Source: Thamnaconus septentrionalis
Lineage: Eukaryota > Chordata > Actinopteri > Tetraodontiformes > Monacanthidae
Reading direction: 5' to 3'
Assembly (NCBI GenBank): GCA_009823395.1
Contig: CM020519.1
Span: forward strand, 12,681,501 to 12,745,500
DNA length: 64,000 nt
Positions within the stretch are counted from its first letter, which is position 1. Every line of letters starts with the position of its first letter. Under the pieces are notes generated by a model. That model was not told the origin of the DNA, did no database searches, and saw nothing but the letters and a program-made list of their open reading frames with translations. The position numbers and the translations under genes were made by a program. Shown piece by piece: positions 11,740-23,455 of this stretch.

Positions 11740-14700
11740 GTCATCTGTATAGTGTGCAGACCTTCCAGCGGTCAGTACGTCTGTCAATGTGAGCCACGCT
11801 TTGCTTGGCCGCGCGAAATCTGCAACAGCAGTGAGGTCTGCAGCAGCGTCACGGGAGACACTTGCAGTTGCATTCATGGCATTCCGGCGAATGACGAGCA
11901 GTGCCAGAGGGAGGGTAGGCCCAGCTCACACACAAACCATGAATGCTCTTTCACTATCACAATGGTCATTGGGGTCTGGAGAGTGGGTAGGTGGAGGGGG
12001 ATCTGAATTCATGAGTAAAATGTTATTGACTGGCAAAATTCGAGATGGAAGGTGAAATGGACCTGTCTTGACACTTGCGTGTGGTTGGCGACAACGCATC
12101 AATGTGGTGCCACTGACTCGGAGGTCCTATTGATTTTTCAACCAACATACTTGATTGTAGTGTTGTCAAAAACATAGATATATCGATTAAATATCGATAT
12201 TTAAAACTAAAAACGGTTCAATATGACTTTTACATAGTATCGATATATCAATATATCTGTCGCGAGCTCCATTCCCCCCCCATGCCCTCCACCCCACCCC
12301 CGGTCGACAAAACTTCCGCAGTTGCTAGTGTCGAAAATCGTATCGAAAATCAATATTTCTCAAAATATCGTATCGAAGTGTAAAATCCAGTCTCGTGACA
12401 ACACTGTTAATGTCAACATGTTTGGACCAATTTACATACCCGTTTTGCAACTATCATCCATCCATCCATCCATCCACCCATCCGTCTTCTATACCCACTT
12501 TCCACTGCACTCCAGGGTGGATCAGTTGTCATAGGGTGAAGGAAGGGTTACATCTAGACAGGTTGACAACTATAACATTTAAAAAAAAAAAAAAAAAAAA
12601 CATCGCTGTCTCCATGATAGTCTTGTTCGCTATGAAAACCTGAACGTCTAATTAGAAAGGCATGCAGGAGTACAATATCCCATGTGTTAGCAGTGGGATC
12701 CTATGATGACCTGTCTTTTGTTATTCTCCACAGTCCTTGGCTTTGACTTTGTCATTGGCGTGAATATCTTCGGCTCAACACCAGAATTATTCAACAGGGT
12801 CAGGCAGCATCTGGCAAGTTTGAGGCTCCCATTAAACTTCAGAGGCGTTGAAATATCGGATGTCAATTTCACCACAGGTTAGAACGTTGTTTTTTGTTTG
12901 TTTGTTTGTTTAACTGATTGAATGCACTTCTAATAAATGACTAATGGCTCGTGAACTAAGACTCCAATGCATGTTTCCCCTTGAAGCGTGCTCTCCAAAT
13001 TCAAATGAACAACAACAGTGTCAGTGTGAGGAGATGTTTTCCTGGTCATGTGACATGTGCAGCATCTACGGTGCATGCGACAACTCAACTGGACAAACGT
13101 GCGACTGCATAAATGCGCGTCCTGATTCTGGATCCTGTGAACCAATCACAAGTGAGTTTGGCTTTATATACAGATACGGCATCAAAATTAGAATGTAGAA
13201 GCATCACAGTTTTGAATTTGATTAAAGTTGTATTTTTTACTATTACATATGTATATATATATATATTTTTTTTTACAAATTAAGATTTATGGTGTAATAT
13301 ATTACATATCAAATGTTCCTCCGCAGGTGCTAGCCAGTGTTCAATATCAACGACACCTATGACATCAACACCAGCCACAACAGTGACAACTCCAGACACA
13401 ACACCATCAACTACGGCCACAACAGTGACAACTCCAGACACAACACCATCAACTACGGCCACAACAGTGACAACTCCAGACACAACACCATCCACTACAG
13501 CCACAACAGTGACAACGCCTGAGACAACAACACCTGAGACAACTCCAGAGACAACAACAACATCCACAACAGTCTCAACAGTGACAACTCCAGAAACAAC
13601 TCCGTCATCAGCAGCCCTTCTTGAAAGACGACTGACTTTTATTATTGATATCGATTTTGACCCTTCGTACAACGACCCATCTAGTGAAGTTTACCAAAAT
13701 GCAAATAATTCTGTGAGTCCCCATGCGGCATTTTGTTTCACCGCAGTGATCCGAAATTGAACACTAATGAGTTCCATACACGAGGGGGAAAAAAAAAATC
13801 ATATTGTATTGTGTTTCAGATTCAGACCCAGTGCCGGAGACACATCTCAAACCTTGTCTCAGTAGCAATAGTAGTGGTCCGGTAAGTCACACTCGTCTTT
13901 TAAATGGGATCTTTCAAGTGGATTTTTTCTTTTACATAAATACTGTGCAATATGAGCATTGTGACAGGGCGGGGACCTGTGCCATGTTTCAGTTTATTTT
14001 CAGTTTTTCAAAAGGAAAGAAAGAAATACATAGACGGTAATAAAAGCGACTTTATCATAATCTCTTGAGTCTGTACCATTTGAATTTGATGGTGACAGCA
14101 GACAATGTCAGCAAGGAGCAAAGGCCCTTTTAAATATAGCCAACTCAGATTTCACCCATTACACTTAAAGTATAATAAAATAATATATAACATAAATATA
14201 ATTATTTAAATATGAAATAAATATTATTAAAAATATAATCAAACAGTTTCATTTAGAAGCTGTTATTTTTTATCTATTTTTTTTGTTTATTATTTTTTTA
14301 CTTACCCATGTTAAATATGTCTTATGTTTGTGTGAAGATGCATTATCTGAGAAGAACTACATTTCAAGATTTTGACTTCACTTTAATTCTATTTTACAGG
14401 AGTGGAAGCACTGTTGTTGAATATTTAGTAAGAGCAACTTCTTTTCAACCCTCGGAAATTGCAGCAGCAGAATCAGGAATATTAACAGAACTGTCTGAAA
14501 CATACCCCATGATTACTGACAGTAAGATCATTCCATTTTACCTTTTTGGTACTATGTGCATTCATCAATTTCTCATACTTTAATGCATGTCATTTTTCTG
14601 TTCTGTTTGTCCATTGAAGGCGAAACACCTTTAAGGGTTGAACCAAATGTAATATTTTTGGGGAATGAAGTCAAATTCACGTGTGGCCCTCCGCCAGAGA

Positions 14701-17700
14701 GTGTTAACTTTGGAAGTGATTGGAATGCCGAATGGAGACGTGACAACATTCTTATCCCCCCTGATAGTCAACACAGTTTTTCAAAATTACCAGAAGACAA
14801 CATTGCGTTGCTAACAGTGTCCAGATTTTTTAATACAGACACCGGTAAGGAAATAAATCCAGCATAATGCAGCCATCAATGACCTTTTTTGTTTGTTGTT
14901 CAGGGAATGATTTATTCCCTGCATCCACTCCCTCTCCAAAAAAAGACAGAGGAAAAATTGGCCGATCCTTGCTCTTTATGTCTTTTATTTGTGTAATGAG
15001 CTTAAAGGTTAAGTGTGTAACATTCGGAGATTTTGAAGAAAGAACAGGTATCAAGTGGCTACAATAGAGATCGCAGCGTCTTTCACTCTCCCTCCCCCTC
15101 CTGAGCTTGCCAGTGAGCTACGATGGCCTGTGCACCCAAACCCGGATACCTCGTCCCTTTTTTTTGGGCGTTGGTTTATTTGCGGACACAAGCGTTCACC
15201 CTAAATATGAGACGTGCTGTCAGGCGGGCTGGATTGTCCACCCTGGACTTCTTTACAAACATAGCGGTGCAAAATGGCAGCTAACAGGGGGAGTTTCATG
15301 TGCAGGGAAACCAAATGACTTTTGTTGTACTGCGATTGTACACATTTTTTTTAATAATACATTTATGGGCAGTATTTTAAGCTTGTATCAATATAAAAAT
15401 CATAAATAAAGCCCAATATTACACACTGGACCTTTAAATCTCATTGATGACTGATCTTAATTAATGCTAAGAAAGCTCTACCACTAATGTGGTGTTCAGC
15501 CAGTACAGATCAGCATCTGTTTTATGGGTTTGTCTTGCACTCTGCCTTTTTTTAATTTTTTAATTTTTTTTTAGGTCAGTATGAATGTAGGATGACAGAT
15601 CTCAACCCAAACATAGCTGTCAGACAGAAATTCAACCAACAGCTGAGTCCCAGAGACACACCCTTGATCAGAGTGACACCCGTGAGGAGCACAGTGGCGT
15701 GTGAAGTTGGAAAGGAAGTGATTCTGACTTGCAATGTTCAGGAGCCGTTTGTGGTTGAATTTACAGGCATACCAGAAGCAGGTAGAGGTGACATTTAAAC
15801 ATGTCTGACACTCTCTTTCGCGCGCGCACACACACAAAGTTTCTGTAACATCATCATTCTCTGACAAAATGTATATATTAACTTTATATATGCATGTATC
15901 TAATAAAAGGGTTTTGTTTTGTGTGTTTAGGTGAAGGTGCTTCCATTAGACATACTTTTTCGATTCGCACCTGTGAAATAGAAACCCAACAGTTCACTTG
16001 CAAGGAAACGAGTTCTGACTTCAGCCAGCAAATAACACTCACCTTATCCAGAGAGCGTAAGCAATATTCTCCAAAATATTTTGAGTTCACGTGTTTGTTG
16101 CGTCATACGTTTTTCTCACCCCTTTCCGCAGAATTTGTCTGCTTAGACGATGACGTCTTTGGAGACGGACTCCTGAATGATGAGGCAGCGGGTCCCTGTG
16201 AAGAGAACGAAGTGGGGGAGATCACAGCGATTTGCAGGGAAAATGGTGACTGGGAAACCATACGAAATGGCTGTATCCTACTACCTATTCATGAACTACT
16301 TCAGCAGTCTGAGGTAACCTTGGTTTCATGTTATGTGACGACTGAAGGTGGCACAGAATGATGGGAATTGTCGGTTTGGATTTCGGAACGCGCTTTTAGC
16401 CATTCACAATCAAACACTAGTGCAAGTATTAACTTCTTTAAGCACATGAGTGCAACCAAAACTATTGCCTGATTTAAAATAATTGCAGCAAAAACCCAAA
16501 GGCAAAAATAACAGCAAGTGTGTTAATGAACTCCCAATCGTTGCCATATCATCCCCCCCTCCTCAAATCTAAGGACAGCGTGGTTAGGTTCATTGGTGAC
16601 TCTACTGGTTATAGGTGTATGTTGTTTTGCGACCCATTAACAAGTTGGTAGAGATAAGCTTGGCCTATGCAGACCACCAGAAAACACATTTTGACTTGCA
16701 TGACTTATATAAATCAGAATTAGGCAAAAATCCAGCAATTGACAGAAGTCCCTCTGTAGCCTGAAGCTAATCAATTTGATTTGTTTGCATTCAACAGAAT
16801 TTGAACAACAACTCACTACCGGGCTTCTTGGCTGAACTCAGCAATGTCGCTGTCAATTTTTCTCGGGAGGTGATCGGGTCCCCTGCAACCATCACTGCCA
16901 TTGTCAACATACTCGACAATGTGGCCAACGCAACATCATCCTTAATCATCCCAGTGACTGAAACATCAATGGAGGTATTTGGATTAGGTTTATGTGTGTC
17001 CTAAAAAAAATACATTTAAATGAATTTTTAAAAAAAAGGCAATGTAACGTTTTTGTTTTTGCTTTTGCTTTTTTAGAGTGTCCTAATAACCACAGGAGTC
17101 CTTTCAAATGATTCAAAGGAGACATGGAATATCATTAATTCAAATGATACCACGATTTTTGGAGACACACGAAACACACCCAATGTTACAAGTGTCAGTG
17201 GAAGACTGTTATTGTCTCTTGAGACTATAACAAGTGGCCTTACCGATGAGTCTTTCAACATTGACACAGATTTCATCCTCTTGAACAAAACAACCTTCAC
17301 AAACACTTTCGATGCAGACTTCAATTCCTCTGTGGGGATAAACATTACAGAGTCCGATGGCGAAACACAATCAATCACTGTCATCACATTTGCGTCACTG
17401 GACAATGTGCTCCCAGCGAGAGATGAGGCCAACTCAACAACCACCGTTATAAACGGGAACGTTGTCCTCGTTCGCGCTGACGGAGCCGTCAACAACGTCA
17501 CCTTCACATTTGACATTCGGAATGACACCCTGGGCCTACCCCAGTGCGTCTTCTGGAACTTCACCCTCTTCGAGGGGCTCGGGGGGTGGGACGATGAGGG
17601 CTGCCAATTGGTACGCAGCGTAAACGACACCTTCACCTGCAACTGCAACCACCTGACATCCTTCTCCATCCTAATGTCGCCTCACACTCCCGATGACCCC

Positions 17701-19005
17701 GTTTTAAGTTTCATTACCTACATCGGAGTTGGGATATCTATGGCCTGCTTGGTGATATGCCTCATCATTGAAGCCATTGTCTTGAGGAAAGTGAAGAAGA
17801 ATCCCACGTTCTACCTACGTCACATATCCATCGTCAACATCGCCGTGTCTCTCCTGGCTGCAAACATCTGGTTCATCATCGGCGCTGCCATTTCAGACGC
17901 CGAGGTCAAAAATGAGGCCGCTTGCTCCGCGGCGACATTTTTCATCCATTTTTTTTACCTGGCTCTGTTCTTCTGGATGTTAGCGTCAGCTCTGCTGTTG
18001 CTCTACCGCATAGTCAACGTCTTCGACCAGGGCGGCAACAAAAAGACCATTTTGGCGGTCGGATTCTCTCTAGGCTACGGGCCACCGCTCATCATCGCCG
18101 TCATAACCATAGCGGTCACTGCACCCAAAAATCAGTATATAAGAGAAAATGTCGTGTGTTGGCTCAACTGGAATGAGTCCAAAGCTCTTCTGGCCTTTGT
18201 GATCCCTGCACTGCTGATAGTGGCAATAAACCTGTTGATCCTGCCTGTGGTGATATACAAAATCCTGAGGAGTCCGACGATGAGAGGCTCCGCACATGCA
18301 TCGGAGAAGAATGTCACGGTGGTGATTGTTCGGGCTTTGGCCGTCCTCACACCCTTTTTTGGATTAACTTGGGGTCTCGGGGTTGGAACCATTTTCGACT
18401 CATTCAATAGAGGGATCCATATCGCATTCGCACTCTTCAATTCACTGCAGGTACATTTGCACACATACTGATTATTGATGCTTGTTTTCAAATTTTCAAG
18501 TACCTGTATATACTGAATGTTGTCTGTCTTTTTTTTTGAAAGGGATTCTTCATCTTGTTGTTTGGAACGCTCTTAGACAAGAGGGTATGTCTACTCTTTT
18601 AATCTGCCTTAACAACACGTCAAGTATGGAAATTGTAAACTGATGCTCTCGAAAAGTCGTCATCTTTCAAAACCTTTGTTGACACCCACAACCCATTTTT
18701 TTATTTGGCAAATAACAGCGCGCTTACTGTTCTTTTCAGGTGCAGTCTGAGATTGGCATAAAATCAACTACCTCTACAAGTGGCACAAGAGTGAGATTCA
18801 AAATACTACTTTCTTTTCTATTCCTTTTCTTTCATTTCCAAATACAGTTTAAATGTTTTAAATTTTTTGACTTTTTATTTCTTTCAGAGCACCAGTGCTG
18901 GGAACTCGTCAGGTATATTGAGCTTCTTTCAGATCCGGAGAAAACGAACAGGTAAGGGATCAGTCAAAGAAAAATTAAAAGACAAGTAAACACTGAAATC
19001 CACAC

Positions 19006-19044
<39 letters not shown>

Positions 19045-19148
19045 ACCTACTATTTACTATTTGTTTTTTGTTATTTATTCTTCTTCCAGATGGTTACAAT
19101 GTTTCATCCAGCAACTCAGGTGCAACCAACTCCTTTGACAACAGTTGA
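11056..19148 (+). CDS. Adhesion G protein-coupled receptor, subfamily F (ADGRF5-like), 19 coding exons
   Basis: Spliced frame of 1272 aa. Exons: 11056-11154, 11288-11321, 11482-11619, 11753-11914, 12734-12877, 12987-13151, 13327-13712, 13820-13881, 14400-14521, 14620-14844, 15575-15781, 15931-16056, 16132-16313, 16798-16974, 17077-18450, 18543-18584, 18740-18790, 18888-18951, 19090-19148. All have GT/AG borders and phases agree. Order of parts: signal peptide (about 1-23), two repeated SEA-like/Cys-rich modules (44-247), Thr-rich mucin stretch (about 265-345), SEA domain (about 347-437), Ig-like domains (438-623), a Cys-rich hormone-receptor-like segment (624-684), GAIN domain, GPS with CNCNHLTSFS (cleavage expected L936/T937), seven membrane helices, short Ser-rich tail. 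Ig plus SEA is the ADGRF5 plan. ADGRF5 regulates surfactant and acid secretion in mammals; a role in fish is not deducible. Possible AATAAA signals lie near 19410-19460. Confidence 0.85.
11692..11739. repeat. (TATC)n microsatellite in intron 3 of the first ADGRF gene
   Basis: About twelve tandem TATC/TCTA units ending 13 bp before the acceptor of exon 4 (exon starts 11753). It may act as, or disturb, the polypyrimidine tract. Confidence 0.95.
12158..12406. mobile_element. Nonautonomous element with TAGTGTTGTCA terminal inverted repeats (hAT-like MITE)
   Basis: Left end TAGTGTTGTCA and right end TGACAACACTG are inverted repeats matching at 10 of 11 positions. The interior is full of ATCGAT/TATCGAT motifs. 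No target duplication is recognisable. Lies in intron 4 of the first ADGRF gene. Confidence 0.6.
12455..12585 (+). repeat. Retroelement-tail repeat with (ATCC)n head
   Basis: Short ATCC tandem tract followed by CTTCTATACCCACTTTCC and CTCCAGGGTGGATCAGTTGT, a tail seen in many fish SINE/LINE copies. Followed by a poly-A run at about 12580-12600. Intronic. Confidence 0.55.
13377..13605 (+). repeat. 42-bp coding minisatellite encoding the Thr/Pro mucin stretch
   Basis: Three clean 42-bp units (13377-13418, 13419-13460, 13461-13502) each encode TTVTTPDTTPSTTA, followed by degenerate units to about 13605. It lies inside coding exon 7 of the first ADGRF gene just before its SEA domain, is in frame, and would add a heavily O-glycosylated spacer. 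Confidence 0.9.
15002..15437 (+). mobile_element. TTAA-flanked MITE, copy A
   Basis: Left end TTAAAGGTTAAGTGTGTAA and right end TTACACACTGGACCTTTAA are imperfect inverted repeats, and each outer end is TTAA. The interior has no coding capacity. TTAA ends fit piggyBac- or Kolobok-type mobility. Located in intron 10 of the first ADGRF gene. Same family as 32847-33152, 48863-49325, 52945-53190 and 59459-60285. Confidence 0.75.
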
Positions 19149-22100
19149 TGACTTGATGATCAAAGTTACTGTCACAACTCTGCCCTTCCAATGCTGTTTT
19201 GCTCAGTGTTTACATAGTTAACTGTGTTTTAATTATTGTTAGATGGAACTATAACAGAATGTATTTATTACTCTATGTAGCATGGTCTCTAAATGTCAGT
19301 GGTGTGCCATCAGGGCCAGCAAGGCCTTCTCTGCTGGCCTAAAACAACAAGTGACCCCTCTGTGTAACAGAAATTGCACCAATCACAGAAGCACCATCGA
19401 TAAAAAAATAAAATAAAATAAATAACAAAATACACAAATAATTGTATAACACAAAATAAAGGAGATATTAAATCAGACTTCTCTGATTCCTGGTGATGCA
19501 GTCATCAAACCCCTGCTCCATCCTGATGGGTACACACTAAGACCAAGACAGTATCTTGCAACTTGCATCCAAGTTTTCATGTCATTTAAGCAAGCCTCCA
19601 GTTTATCTAGTTGATCTGTTTCGTTCAGCTTATGTTTTTGTTGTGTCCAGGACAGCCATATATGGCCTGCATTAAATAGAACAAACAATGAGAGCATACC
19701 ATAAGAGCATATTTGGAGGTCTGTTGTTTGGGATTTGTCGGTCTAACTTTTGGCCTTTTCTTCTCACAATATCCAAGTATCCAGATCATTCCTGCCTACA
19801 GCAATCAGGCTGTACAACTGCACTTTGTAAAATCCCATCCACTAGGATACAAAAAAAAAAATCTACAATAACTGTAAATTTCTCATGTAGATTGCAATAG
19901 AAACTATTTAGCAGAGCATGTAGCACATGTACATTCAAACGTTTAATATGTAAAATATCTTTTGAAGCTTTTTTTATCTCGCTTTTTTCTGTACATACTT
20001 ACAAATATTTTAATTTTGTCTATATCTTCAGTTAATATAATTCTTGACCTTTTTGCACTGTAGTCAATTTCTTTTTTGTTTTTTGTTGTTGCTGTAATTA
20101 TTGAAATTTCCCCATCGTGGGATCAAGAAAAGGTCTTCTTCTTCTTCTTCTTATTTAGTCAGTGATCCTCAACAATTGAATATCACCAAAGTAGATGCAA
20201 AATGTCTCTCATTTCAGTTTACTTTGCTAATCAAATCAGTTAGCCCAGGCTCAGACACACATCAGTCAACTACAACATCACCGTGACAAACTGTCCGGGC
20301 AGCACTCTCAGTCAAATTTTACCTTCCAGACAAAAGAAAATGGAGAGAATTTTTTTTGGGACCTTTCAGCATAAACAGGAAAAGAAAATCCTACCACCAT
20401 TTCTTCAGATGCACCTTCTCATATACCAATACAAATGTGTTAGACTGCACAGATCTGCCGCTATTGTTCACAAACATATCCTGCTACTATTTTCAAGCTC
20501 ACATTCATTTAAATATCATCTGCATCTATTTTTACGTCAAACAAAGATAATTAGAAATTAATTAATGTTCTTCAAACAAATATTACATCCTCAAAATGCT
20601 ACTGGAGTTTTAAATTGAATCACAACTGTACATCAGCATTCAAAAGGGATAATTACACCCTATAGGTAGTAAAACCTACTGACAATACAGCCAATATAAC
20701 CCACATCGCTGCTTTCCCACCATGTTGCTGGTACCACAGGGCAAGGCAGTAGATATTTCCAATAAACAGATATGGACACTCTACATGTTGCATGGTGTCT
20801 GGGGTTATTGACGCTTTATCTAGACCCCCAACACCATGATCATGTTTAGATCAGACAGTGGAATCAGACAGAAAAGCGTCGAAAGTTGGAAGTGGATTTT
20901 CAGTTGATGGCTCAAACAAAGACACATCCTCAATGAACTGATGGTTGAACCACAGACAGCATCATGGTACACAGAAACAGCTTCGTCCCTGCCACATTGA
21001 AACTCTTGGCAAAAAAGTAATAATAATGGACCGTGCATTTCCTTTTGGAGAGTCTGGTATGCTATGTGTATTTTCACAATTCTGTAATGATTCCCTTCTA
21101 CATTTCCCCTATTATATGGTCAATTTTTTTTAAATTTTAGATTGAAAAGCTTTATCTTGTGCCTTTTAATTTTCTTAATTCGAGCAACTGCACAAAAGAG
21201 TGTCTGGACCATGTGGGCATGCACAATTGGGAAATAAAATCGAGATTAGATAAACTACATTTTACAGAGATAAAGATTTTGAAAGTTACTATGACTAGAA
21301 TTTCATACAAAACTGATTTCTGTCTTGAAAAGGGAAGGTAAGGAACACCTTTCGTTGTCTTGCATACAGTTATGAAAGCAGATAATTTTCCATGAGTCAA
21401 TATCCGGAAGCTCACCTACAGTATTTTTTTTTACAGTCCAAATTTAATTTACCTCACAACAAACATAAACAAACATTAAAATAAAAAAATAATAATAATA
21501 ATTTTTTTTTAAAAAAAGAGAGCGAGAGAAAAGAAAAGAAAAGAAAAGAAAAGGGTCCCTGGCTCCTGAAACCCCAAGGAAAAAACTGGGATCTTCGACA
21601 CTGAACAGTGTGACCTTTTGAGGGACAGTGTTTCATTTGGTAGACAAATCCTATGGAAAGCCAGAAGGTGCTGTAAATGTCCCAACAAGTCAATCCAAAT
21701 AAAGACATGCCATTCATGCAAATAGTCGGTCGCCACAAAGTCAGGACATTGGTAGTTCCACAAGCTAATTCTGTCCAGCCTGATCGAGCTGTCTGGCAGT
21801 GTAGTTTACTTTCTCTTTTGTGATAGAGTTTATAGTAATGGAATACAATTACATTTATGCTTCATAAATGCCACATGGGCGACTGGGTCAATCATCTGCA
21901 TCACACAACCATTGTAAAACCAAGGTAAGAATTTTACTTTCATTACTCCTATTGGGAGAAAGGTTAGCTGAGGTTACATATTATATATGCCACTTAAATA
22001 TTAGATAGTGATGTTTGAGATTTACCGCTCACTTCCAAATCAAACTATTTTTTTTAATCTATGTAATTGTCTGAACACGCATATTGTGCTGCAACATCAT

Positions 22101-23455
22101 CTAAATACAGTTCATCCATCATAAGTAGGTATTTCAGGCATTTCCACAGGCTGATAATGGATCCAAATAGTCATTAATACTGTTGAATACAACATTCTTA
22201 CTTACAATTTTAGTTGAAGGCAATTGGGTCAACGATTTAATGTAGTTAAATGAGGAGATCCAGCACTTTGCTCTTCTGCCAATAACGATCAATCAATCAA
22301 ATTGTATTTGTTTGGCCCAAGTTTGCAAATGCAATTTGACTTAAAGGGCTCTGCATTCATGACAGATACAACATGCCCTTAGATTTTGAACCTGATAAGG
22401 AAAAAACTAAAGAAAACTGAACTAGTTTGTTGCTGCTGCCATTGTATAGCTATTTATAGTTTTAGTTATGAATGGTATAGTTTAGTGTTTCGTGTTTAAC
22501 ACGTGCATTTGTTGAGATAGAAGAGTCTTGCAAGGTAAATCCTTCAAATCCTACAGAGATTTGCAACACAATAACACTGACTTTTAGCATTTTTGGCTTT
22601 CATTTAGAGTCAGTAGTGCTCAGTCTTGGCTTTTACATGGCAACATTAGCATGGCTCTAAATGTAAAATGTAATGTTTATTCATCATTATATTTGTCATT
22701 TATAGTAGCATACTTGTCTTCTTCTGGCTGTTTCTCTTAGCTTCACAAAAGCATTTGCCTGTTTCAGGAGGCTCACCACCATGCTGCTGCTTTACTGTTA
22801 TACAAGCTAATGTCAAAACCACTAGGTAAATGAAGTGTGAACAAACCATGACAACTGACCAAGCTGGAAACCAACGGACAAAAAAATAAAAAAAAATAAA
22901 AATGAGTTCACCTACAAACAATGCACATTGTTATGAGAAACAGGGCAATCTGCCAGCCTTTGGTTTTATGATGTCCTACTTCAAAGTCATGCAGAGAGCA
23001 AGGGCTTTCACTCAAGATCCTCTCACTTTGAAAGGCAAAGCAGCTAAATATAATGATGTGAGGAGCCGCCACTGAGCCAACTCCAAGGATGGGGTGTAAA
23101 AATATATTTATGAGCTGCTGTATAACACAGGGAGGGAAATGAAGCAGTTTCGCCCAGTCTTTACTTTGTTTTAACCATTTGTTTAGTTTCATTTGGTGCA
23201 ACTTTAATGTAACATGCCATCTGTCAAGTAACAGAACAGTCAATCATCAAATGTCAACCAAGGCCTTCGACAAAGTTTTTTGCGACTTTTGCGACAATGC
23301 AAAACATTAAGAATGTCTTACCAACAAGAGCCATGACTTTCACACAAACACTGTTGCCAAATAGCATGTTACAGAATCAAGTGTAACTCTGGAGATTGTC
23401 ATTGTTTTTCTTTATTTGTAAACATGATTTGTTTTTAATCACTGCTAGAGTACTA
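19149..23455. other. Intergenic region between the two ADGRF genes, no gene recognised
   Basis: Contains the 3' flank of the first receptor, a repeat at 22288-22425, an (AAAAG)n tract near 21533-21552 and otherwise AT-rich sequence. A few minus-strand stretches (about 20660-20810 and 22730-23100) translate into membrane-helix-like segments, but without consistent splice sites or a family I recognise. Confidence 0.4.
22288..22425 (+). repeat. Dispersed fish repeat with AATCAATCAA head, copy 2
   Basis: Same motif order as the copy at 9633-9815: ATCAATCAATCAAATT, an ATTTGTTTGGCCC motif, GCAATTTGACTTAAAGGGCT, then a GATACAACATGCCC segment. Confidence 0.6.

Noticed and set aside
13280..13672. 130-residue minus-strand open frame of Val/Gly/Asp repeats
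   Set aside because: Antisense of the Thr-rich minisatellite in the ADGRF exon; low complexity only.
17073..17669. 198-residue minus-strand open frame
   Set aside because: Antisense of the GAIN/GPS exon of the first ADGRF gene.
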